Below, in pieces: positions 1 through 6,386 of a DNA stretch of 11,362 nucleotides. Position numbers and translations under genes: made by a program. Positions within the stretch are counted from its first letter, which is position 1. Each line of letters opens with the position of its first letter. The stretch comes from Flammula alnicola (taxonomy: Eukaryota > Basidiomycota > Agaricomycetes > Agaricales > Strophariaceae), in the NCBI GenBank assembly GCA_015499995.1, contig JADNRV010000838.1, positions 1-11,362 on the forward strand. The letters are read 5' to 3'. The notes beneath the pieces were generated by a model. That model had not been told where the DNA came from and ran no database searches. It saw only the letters and a program-made list of their open reading frames with translations.

Positions 1-278
1 GTCACAGTAAGTTTTATAAACATGACGTGCGAGCTAACGATGAAGTACCTTCCATTCAATCATTTCCACCGCCGGCATTATGTTAAGTTGGACATTGGAA
101 CTCTGGTGAAGATGCAAATGTCAAGCGAAGCGCAAAAAATGATCATGACGGCAAAGCCTATAAGTTCAAAACTATCACCTTGCCTGGTGGCAGTGGCATG
201 GCCCCGGGTGTCTGTAATATTAATCCACCTGGCAGAACCAGTCTAAAGGTGATTTTCGCCGATTATAAGAGGGTCTAG
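1..278 (+). CDS. 3' end of an unrecognised gene (partial, intron plus terminal exon)
   Basis: A canonical donor GTAAGT starts at 7. A branch-like CTAAC lies near 34-38, and the only AG at a usable distance ends at 87, giving an 81-nt intron. The exon from 88 stays open for 62 full codons to TAG at 276-278. Its translation looks protein-like: basic, Gly/Lys-rich, with a segment reading TITLPGGSGMAPGVCNINPP and an end reading VIFADYKRV. The first six bases of the window would be the tail of the preceding exon, in phase 1. No family is recognised. An open stretch of this length arises by chance in a few percent of cases, so the case rests on the strong intron signals together with the composition. 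The ATG-started frame at 22-246 is in another phase and would read through the predicted intron, so it is not preferred. Confidence 0.4.
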
Positions 279-299
279 TGCATGGGTCGGCGAAAATCA
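250..299. repeat. Perfect 13-bp inverted repeat (hairpin) around a stop codon
   Basis: TGATTTTCGCCGA at 250-262 is the exact reverse complement of TCGGCGAAAATCA at 287-299, with a 24-nt loop. The TAG stop of the putative upstream exon (276-278) lies in the loop. A second, competing pair is GATTATA at 261-267 with TATAATC at 305-311. The element could be an RNA hairpin at the end of the transcript, or the remnant or end of a small transposable element. No target-site duplication was seen. Confidence 0.75.
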
Positions 300-1465
300 A
301 GTGCTATAATCAATGATCATACCCTCAACTTTTCTCACTGACACTGCGGCAAGCGTACCAGCGCACATTCATGATTTACGGCAATAATTGTAGCTAGGGC
401 ACAAGGTATCAATTCTGTCAACGTAGTTTAGCATTCAAATATTTACGACTCCGAGCCACAGATTGCCGGGACCTCCGGGTATGTTGCGGCTTGTTGTCAG
501 CTGAAAAATGCGTCATGATGGTCTACGTGGCGCGACGTGGCTATGGCGAGCTGGCAGATTTTGGCAGATTACACAAGTGTCTGGCTGGGTGATGAGATGC
601 TTCATGAGAGGCTTGATCCTGCCTGATGGTCTTCCAGCCAACAGTGTTTGTGTTTTTCTCAGTAATAATTGATTATTGGGTCGCATGTCTGGTTACAGTC
701 ACCATCTGACGCCCTCATGCCTCGTTGCATCCTAGGCGTCGCGGATCGAACGAGCATCTCCATTTTGCCCATGCCCGTCGCATATCTGCGCTTGTGACGC
801 GCCGTGAAGCACGGATTTCGATATTCGGAGTATCGCCGACGACATGTGTCGGTGTACTTTTATACATCAACGGATCAGCGACTCTTGTTTTTTTGACATT
901 GGCCTTTTTACGAATGCTTGCAGGCCTTGAAACGCGTTCTTTTACCTATAAGTCACCGGTGTCCGATAGCAGCCCGCAGCGTGTTCTGGACAATGGCAGC
1001 GGCAACAGATACGAAACCAATTAATCAAATTGCGAATAAATGATCAATTGGAGCGGGGCGTTATTGCGGCTCCGCCACCCAACATTGGGTTATACGGGCG
1101 CGACACAAGGATCAGGACCCACATGAAAGAGCTTACCATCTATTCACAGACGACAAGGAGTATGATACCACAGACGATTAAGCGGAAGTAGCCGGTACAC
1201 CAAGATATAAGTAATACAGGAAACATCGGAAAGAGTTGATTGGACTGCGATTGGGTCCATATTGGGCATAATGATGGATGCTCGCAATTAGAGAAATGCA
1301 GCATATTTTGTGCCAGAATAGAAGAAGGGGTAGGATGTCATCCTGAACCGGAGATTGCTTCCATATCGGGACACAGGCGTTGTATCCTCAACTTTTTCGA
1401 GTTGCTATAAAACAACGAGGCTCGAGCAATGACGGACCTTCCCATTTTTCCCTTTTCCTCACCTA
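279..1465. other. Gene-free stretch, nothing recognisable coding
   Basis: No reading frame here has protein-like composition or family motifs. The longest ATG frame (725-1024, 99 codons) sits in a CpG-richer patch but has no recognisable domain, and I see no convincing introns. A short direct repeat of TGGCAGATT occurs at 552-560 and 562-570. The right end should hold the promoter of the gene starting at 1466. Confidence 0.5.
1406..1412 (+). promoter_or_regulatory. TATA box of the 1466 gene
   Basis: TATAAAA lies 60 bp upstream of the ATG at 1466 and is followed by a C/T-rich run at about 1438-1461, a common arrangement just before fungal start codons. A transcription start about 30 bp downstream (near 1435-1440) would leave the out-of-frame ATG at 1429 outside the mRNA. 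That supports 1466 as the true start. Inferred from position only. Confidence 0.4.
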
Positions 1466-2167
1466 ATGTCCATCTTTGTGCGTCCGGACTCTCCTCCCCC
1501 TCGCCAACCCTCTCCAGACATCCTCCCCACTCCCCTCCCGTATCCACACCACCCCCGCCGCGTTCCTTCCCAACCAAAAATAAGGGTTCATTCCCCAACA
1601 GTGCCCCCAGGTCTCCACACCCGCACCCAAACCCTTCATTCACCCCGCTCCTGCGATTTTTTCACCAACAAGGCAGAAAACTCCGACGATGGTCACAGCA
1701 GTCTCGATACTACACGAAAGCGCACGCGTTCGACCGTGACCTCGACCCTTGCAGGCTCGTCATTGACTAGCACTCCAAGCACGTCACGTTCGCCGTCACT
1801 GAGGAACAGTCCGGATTTTGCCCCGCACCACAGGCGCACATTGTCTGTAGCTTTTCCGTCGCAGTCTCCACCTTCGTCTCCAAGTCCTGCTCCGAGCGAC
1901 TCCGCACCGCCAGTGCCATCTGTCCCTTATCGTTACACTGGTCCGAAACATATCGTTAGCCCGAAACCGGTTGCATGCACACCCATCGTTCTCCCAGAAG
2001 TTGACGAACACAGGTCCGATGTGTACTACCCACCCCCGACACTTGAGCAAAAGCCTACACCTGTCCTGCCTGCTTTAGAGAAGCACAAGAGCATGGGCAT
2101 CGCGTGCTTGAAGTTTTTTGGAATTCGCACCCCATCGAGGCAACCAAGGGTGGCGGCCGCCATGTGA
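1466..2167 (+). CDS. Unrecognised Ser/Pro-rich protein, 233 aa
   Basis: A single uninterrupted frame of 233 codons ends in TGA. The protein is dominated by Ser, Pro, Thr and Arg. Residues 1-60 are Pro/His-rich and residues about 85-155 are Ser/Thr/Pro-rich with many SP and RS-type pairs, so most of it is probably disordered and a possible phosphorylation target. A more ordered C-terminus (about 205-233) contains the short hydrophobic motif SMGIACLKFFGIR and ends in Ala-Ala-Ala-Met. There is no signal peptide or membrane segment. The start at 1466 is preferred to the ATG at 1429 because the latter is in a different frame that closes at 1770, and because of the TATA box position. The low-complexity sequence also opens other frames on both strands, so the N-terminal part is less certain than the C-terminal part. 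I do not recognise a family and assign no function. Confidence 0.6.
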   Translation: MSIFVRPDSPPPRQPSPDILPTPLPYPHHPRRVPSQPKIRVHSPTVPPGLHTRTQTLHSPRSCDFFTNKAENSDDGHSSLDTTRKRTRSTVTSTLAGSSLTSTPSTSRSPSLRNSPDFAPHHRRTLSVAFPSQSPPSSPSPAPSDSAPPVPSVPYRYTGPKHIVSPKPVACTPIVLPEVDEHRSDVYYPPPTLEQKPTPVLPALEKHKSMGIACLKFFGIRTPSRQPRVAAAM

Positions 2168-3190
2168 AGGACATACGAACAACACAGACAGACAGGACGA
2201 CGAAGACATCACCCTCTCACCTCCCACAGCGGAGGTTTGTGTCATATTTCTTGGGCAGCGCCTTGTACATTTTCATCGTCATGCCAGCATCGACTCTTGT
2301 CAACCCCCAATAACCAACAAACTACATTAAGCACACTATAATTTGTACATGCGGACACTCATTCGTTCATTCGACCAAACCCCACTCCAAACCTTCTCTC
2401 GATCCACAGCATCATTACTACGACCCATTCCGCCATTCTTTCCCGAACCGCATTGTTCTGCATACTGTACTTACTGTTCACATATCCAGGCGCCCATGCC
2501 TTCGCACTGACACCATACGCATCCAAACTCTTGTATGTACCTATCTACGTACCATCTTTTAGAGTAGCCGCTCCCTTCGTTAATCAGCGTACATCCTTAT
2601 AATCGCCCGAGGAGCATTATTTTTGCAACTCAATTCCCTCCACCCTAATATTTTTTGCATCGCATAGTATTACCATTGCCAATTATACTTGCACAATACT
2701 CTAGCGAACTGTTGCTCTAAGGTTTTACTATGAAATCCTACGGAGAACCAAACGGTCATCTGAGGGCCATCTGCGGTGTCGAAATGTCTAATGTCTGTAA
2801 GAGGCAGATGGGTGCTCCAATGCTAGATGCGAGAGAGAGATGTAATGGAAGGGTCAGTGATGTGAAGTAGCAGGTAGAAGTAGCGACAAGCAAGACAGGT
2901 AAGGATACAAAACTGTGGAAGCAGAACGATATTGCGATGACGAGGAGTAAGTATGTATGTCAGCTAATAGCTACAGGATCATGATGAACGGAATACTCAG
3001 AGTGGGTGGGATCGTACCGGATGACGTGATATGTTACAAGTTGCAAGATATACTGCGACAGCTGCTTTCCGTGAGATAGAAATAAATAGATAGCACATCG
3101 AACTTTCCAGCGGTAGAGGTAAGTAATAAGCAAGAAGAAAACAAGACAATCAGAAAAAGAAAACAAATGTGGCCATACGCGTCGTCGCTC
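2168..3190. other. Convergent intergenic region (two 3' ends)
   Basis: This stretch lies between the stop of the + strand gene (2167) and the stop of the - strand WTAP-like gene (3191), so it should carry both 3' UTRs. It is moderately AT-rich, with C/T-rich runs at 2380-2480 and a purine-rich block at about 2825-2900. I found no coherent coding frame, tRNA or repeat. The short frames at 2104-2330 and 2960-3166 lack protein-like composition. Confidence 0.5.
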
Positions 3191-4707
3191 TCATAGTCCC
3201 AATCTCTCCTGCAACGTCCGGCTTGCATTATCCGACATGTGGTTATTCGAACTTGGATTGTTGTTCCGCTCGTTTCCTTTCCGTCCTGGAGGACCACCAC
3301 CGCCACCACTACCACCACCCCCTCGTCCTGAGGAGCCAGAAGTATGAGAGTGTCCATTGCGTCGTGAATTAGAATTCTTGTTCCCATCGCGATCCCACTC
3401 CTTCCCAGTATCACCACGAGCGCGTTCTCTTTCCTTGACACCTCGTTCTCGATCTCGTTCGCGATCTCTGTTATTTCGCTCCCGCTCACGGTTCCGATCG
3501 CGTTCACGATTGGGAGGAGACGGCACTCTCTCGTCACCGTCCACCTCCATCTTGACGTTGGCTTTACCTCGGGTGTTGTCCGGCGGGTGCCTGCCTTGGT
3601 CGCGTGGGTGATCCGCCCGTGAAGGAAGAGCATTGGAAGTGTGATGGATTTGGGGTTTCTGAGGTAGGGAGGGCGCAAGGCGGGGAGGCAGTGGCGCGGG
3701 AGGAGAAGGCTGTGGCTCAGACAGCCGCGGTCGTTTGTGTGCTCGCGGCTCGGTTGGGGGTGGCTTCAGGCTGCTGTTGCCATTACCAGTGGAGTCAGCA
3801 TACGCCACATTGTAATACGAGTTGCGCGGTGAATGTGAAAGTGACTTGTTCACGTTTCCGATCTGGCGCGACGAACTCATCAGGGCCTCATACGCCTTGT
3901 CTAGTTCCGTCCTGAAGTAGGGACAAATGTATATTTAGCGCCCATGACGAACGACGATATGATGTAGTTCACGTACGATAGTGAAGTGATAGCCTTATGA
4001 GAGTCTATAGGTGCAGCAGCAAATTCTATCAAGACGAATTAATCGCGTATCTGGTGATTGGACAGACCTTTAAGTGCTCCTTCGAGTTTCGCGACGACCC
4101 GCCGCAGTCCACGAACTTCGTCCTTTAGCTTGCCTGTCTCGCTGTGCTTCAACAGCTCATATAGCTCATCGTTCTCCTCCTGCAGTAAACGCGCCCGTTG
4201 GGTAAGTGCCGCTGTGACTGTACTACTTGAACTTGATGCAGTGTTGTTCGCAGCAGTGTTAATATGGGGCCATAACACGGACAATAAGGCAGGCGGTAAG
4301 GTAACAGACTCTGTCGCCGATGGGCCTGGTTGTTTTGAGAGGTATTGGCGTAGCACGGTTATCTCATCCTAGACAACAGATACGCGATGAATTTAGGTAT
4401 TCCAGAGATGCTGTGGAGAGGCAAGAGGACATACCGTAACTTCAGCCAACTGCGCATCCTTCTCTCTTAGGAGAATTTCGAGCTCGAGCTCTCTCGAAGA
4501 CGGTAGGTCCATAGAAAGAGATGTGAAGAGCGGGATAAGGTGATGTAGGAGATAGAAGGACGAGGATTTGTTGGAGGACGCTAGGGATTCAAGGGGCTGT
4601 TCGAAACAACGTCCCCTGTCGGTCCTTGAATATTTGTGCATTTGTAGATCAGCATTCAGCTGTGCCATCGCCACCCAATCCAATTCTTCGTTGCTTTCCT
4701 CTGCCAT
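3191..4707 (-). CDS. WTAP/Mum2-like coiled-coil protein (m6A writer complex family)
   Basis: Four exons: 4707-4435, 4368-4068, 4004-3977 and 3911-3191 (introns 66, 63 and 65 nt), 440 aa. WTAP/Mum2 proteins are non-catalytic subunits that hold the METTL3/Ime4-type mRNA m6A methyltransferase complex in the nucleus. Seen here: a heptad-rich segment at 66-101 (RELELEILLREKDAQLAEV then DEITVLRQ); a Leu/Pro patch, LPPALLSVLWPHI, at 115-127 that corresponds to the conserved patch between the WTAP helices; and a second coiled coil at 146-212 with QEENDELYELL and ending SLSTELDKAYEAL. A basic HKRPRL (259-264) may be a nuclear localisation signal. The tail has an Arg/Glu/Asp-rich low-complexity block (335-379), a Gly run (397-407) and ends RTLQERLGL. 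The start is uncertain. The longest frame begins at 4707, directly after an in-frame TAG. Met66 (ATG at 4512) would give a 375-aa protein starting just before the coil and is equally plausible. Family call from motif pattern, not a database search. Confidence 0.72.
3293..3322. repeat. Imperfect CCA/ACC simple repeat coding poly-Gly
   Basis: A run of CCA/ACC-type triplets on the + strand is the complement of the Gly-rich stretch (residues about 397-407) of the WTAP-like protein. It is a simple-sequence tract likely to vary in length between strains. Confidence 0.6.
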
Positions 4708-4833
4708 CTACTGAGTCGCTCTTGAATGCATACTTCCAATTTTATCTGCTAGTTCTCTCTCTTAATACATGTATTCTGCTTCCATCACACGAGAGTGCTG
4801 GCTTCAGTCAGCCATCGGCTGCCGGGAAATGCC

Positions 4834-4867
4834 ATCACGGCACGGTCATGCCACTCTATGCCGTGAT
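4834..4867. repeat. 9-bp inverted repeat upstream of the WTAP-like gene
   Basis: ATCACGGCA at 4834-4842 is the reverse complement of TGCCGTGAT at 4859-4867, with a 16-nt spacer. Flanking GCCAT (4831-4835) and ATGGC (4873-4877) extend the symmetry imperfectly. It could be an operator-like dyad or a small hairpin; function unknown. Confidence 0.5.
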
Positions 4868-5061
4868 CATGCATGGCAAACATAACTGTCATAAGACGCA
4901 TTAATGGGCTTTGTGCTCTTTCGCTATTTTTTCTCTTTGCCACTCTAATATCTCCTGAGCTTCCTTCGACTAAAATAAATTTATAAATACGACGCAAGGT
5001 GCTCAATGATGTTTGCATTTATAGCCGCTGCCAAGCGTACGCAAACTCTACATCATTGGCG

Positions 5062-5068
5062 TATAAAA
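5062..5068 (+). promoter_or_regulatory. Possible TATA box, + strand
   Basis: TATAAAA is followed 120 bp later by ATGGAG at 5188 and directly by a GTACGT donor-like sequence at 5194. No convincing downstream exon was found: the frames joined at nearby AGs close within about 22 codons. Any transcript would run antisense to the STEEP1-like gene. Weak evidence. Confidence 0.2.
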
Positions 5069-5455
5069 ACTTCGGTACAAAGAGCCGAGCAGTTCCAACA
5101 ATTTTTTGCCTTTTTTTGCACTTAGTTGAAGTTAGTACTAGTCTTCAAAGTTCAACCCGTCTCCGTCAAAGGTCCTGAACTCTATCCATGGAGGTACGTA
5201 CTTCACACCTTTTCCTTGCCGGCTATGATGTGATTCATATTCACACTGTACGAACATATTGTTCATGGAACATAACTATGTCATGAGTTTCCTTTCTACA
5301 ACGGTATCTGAGCCGTCCATATTACATTGTCCCGAAAATTTCAAGAAAAGATTGCTGATTTCTCTCTCATAGACATCAGGGAAACAATCACAAGAGGCAT
5401 GCATACCATACATTGTGGCAACTTTACTGTGTAGTGAGCAATATAAACCTCAATT

Positions 5456-6120
5456 TTACAAGTCGTTTTCTCCATCAAATGCGTCTGGTGGAACTTGTCC
5501 TTGCATTTGTGTGAGAGCCCCAGAAAAGATGTACAGAAAAGGCGCAGATTTGATGGGTGGTGGCGAAATTTGGTATCCGATCTTGAGTGAGCATCTAGGG
5601 CAGTGAAAGCGATATTGCTTTTCATGCCCTCCCGTTCTGTAGACGGACGTAAGCAATGAAGACCACGACGATGCTTGAGAGGATGACTACCTCTCCAAGA
5701 GGATCGGTTCTTCAGCCAAGGCATTTAACTTGAAGACTCTCGCCTTTCCTGCATCGTTGTCTTTTGAGCGAATGATAATGGCGTTGTCTGTCTTACGGTG
5801 TGGCAGAGTAGCCAGGCTTTTATCAATAACAAGCTAGAGAACAGATCATCAGCCATTGTTGATTAGACGTTGGAACAGGACATACGATGAACTCGCCACA
5901 GATGCAGTCTGGGAATGAGGCGATGCTCATCAGACGGGTTATGGCGAAGAATGTCTTCCACACTCACAATAAACTCGCAGGGCTGCCGCGGAGCTTGCGG
6001 TTGGCTGTGCTGCAAGTCCCAAGTCGACGTGAGCCGAGAATGTGGTTTACAGTATCACGAGTAAAGTTACGCACCATCAGTCGAAGATGAGACTGCTGAT
6101 CTGGAGACGACTTTAGGCAT
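5456..6120 (-). CDS. STEEP1: STEEP1 (CXorf56/UPF0428) family protein, 144 aa
   Basis: Five exons: 6120-6075, 6009-5968, 5908-5886, 5833-5691 and 5636-5456. The introns are 65, 59, 52 and 54 nt, all GT-AG, and codon phase is kept throughout (435 nt including TAA). The N-terminus MPKVVSRSAVSS matches the conserved start of the animal family. LRVYYCICGEFILVIDKSL (26-44) gives the family's CxC (Cys31, Cys33), and EKQYRFHCPRC (90-100) gives a CxxC (Cys97, Cys100), so a four-Cys metal site is likely. The C-terminus ends soon after PPDAFDGE and lacks the long charged tail of animal members. In mammals STEEP1 helps STING leave the ER, and it has also been reported in spliceosome preparations. STING is not expected in this fungus, so the ancestral role is unclear; I infer an ER-trafficking or RNA-related housekeeping function. 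It is transcribed divergently from the Avo2-like gene, with 266 bp between the start codons. The start is fixed by the conserved MPKVVSR. Confidence 0.85.
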
Positions 6121-6386
6121 CTAGAATGTGGAGGAAAATATCAAGGGCGGATTCGCGACTGGAACTGACGGAGGTACTTCAACAAAAGTGCCGTGGATGT
6201 GCCTTAACTATAAAGTTACGTCGGCTGCTGTCTGTCATCATTAATATCCACGTCACTTGCCGCAGTCGGAATCAAAAGTGGTGTAGATCACGTGACTATA
6301 CCTTTGGCGATTTTGAAAGCTGTACATACCGAATTCATTGTTTCTGTCTCCTAACCGCCACATCTCTTCCTTCCTCCCCTGCCTCC
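6121..6386. promoter_or_regulatory. Shared head-to-head promoter
   Basis: The 266 bp between the two divergent start codons (6120 on -, 6387 on +) must contain the promoters of both the STEEP1-like and Avo2-like genes. A CT-rich run (about 6345-6386) precedes the ATG at 6387. No clear TATA box was seen for either gene. Confidence 0.6.
6288..6295. promoter_or_regulatory. E-box palindrome TCACGTGA
   Basis: A perfect 8-bp palindrome containing CACGTG sits near the middle of the bidirectional promoter. Fungal bHLH factors of the Cbf1/Pho4 type bind this core. Being symmetric, it could serve both genes. The factor is inferred. Confidence 0.45.

Larger units (their letters stand above)
4708..5455. 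other. Intergenic region between WTAP-like and STEEP1-like genes
   Basis: It should hold the promoter of the WTAP-like gene (reading leftwards) and the 3' UTR of the STEEP1-like gene. An AT-rich TTTATAAAT-type block lies at about 4979-4988. The frames in it (4626-4904 +, 4785-5018 -, 5341-5724 -) do not look like proteins, and the last is an out-of-frame shadow of the STEEP1-like gene. Confidence 0.45.

Noticed and set aside
552..570. TGGCAGATT direct repeat
   Set aside because: Only two 9-bp copies; not enough to call a functional element.
725..1024. 99-codon + strand frame in a CpG-richer patch
   Set aside because: Composition is not protein-like, there is no family motif, and no intron or promoter support.
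1338..1643. 101-codon - strand frame rich in Gly/Glu
   Set aside because: It is the antisense image of the Pro/Ser-rich coding and C/T-rich leader of the 1466 gene.
1429..1770. 113-codon + strand frame starting upstream of 1466
   Set aside because: It closes early, overlaps the longer frame in another phase, and its ATG probably lies upstream of the transcription start implied by the TATA box at 1406.
3357..3611. Ser/Arg-rich + strand frame resembling an SR protein
   Set aside because: It is the antisense of the Arg/Glu/Asp repeat of the WTAP-like protein; the SR look comes from the complement of its RD/RE codons.
3034..3678. 214-codon frame on the - strand overlapping the WTAP-like last exon
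   Set aside because: It is a shifted frame of the Arg/Glu-rich and Gly-rich low-complexity coding sequence (repetitive Val run opposite the Gly codons) and runs into the 3' UTR. No domain.
5341..5724. 127-codon - strand frame
   Set aside because: It is an out-of-frame shadow crossing intron 4 and the last exon of the STEEP1-like gene; the true frame has the conserved HCPRC motif.
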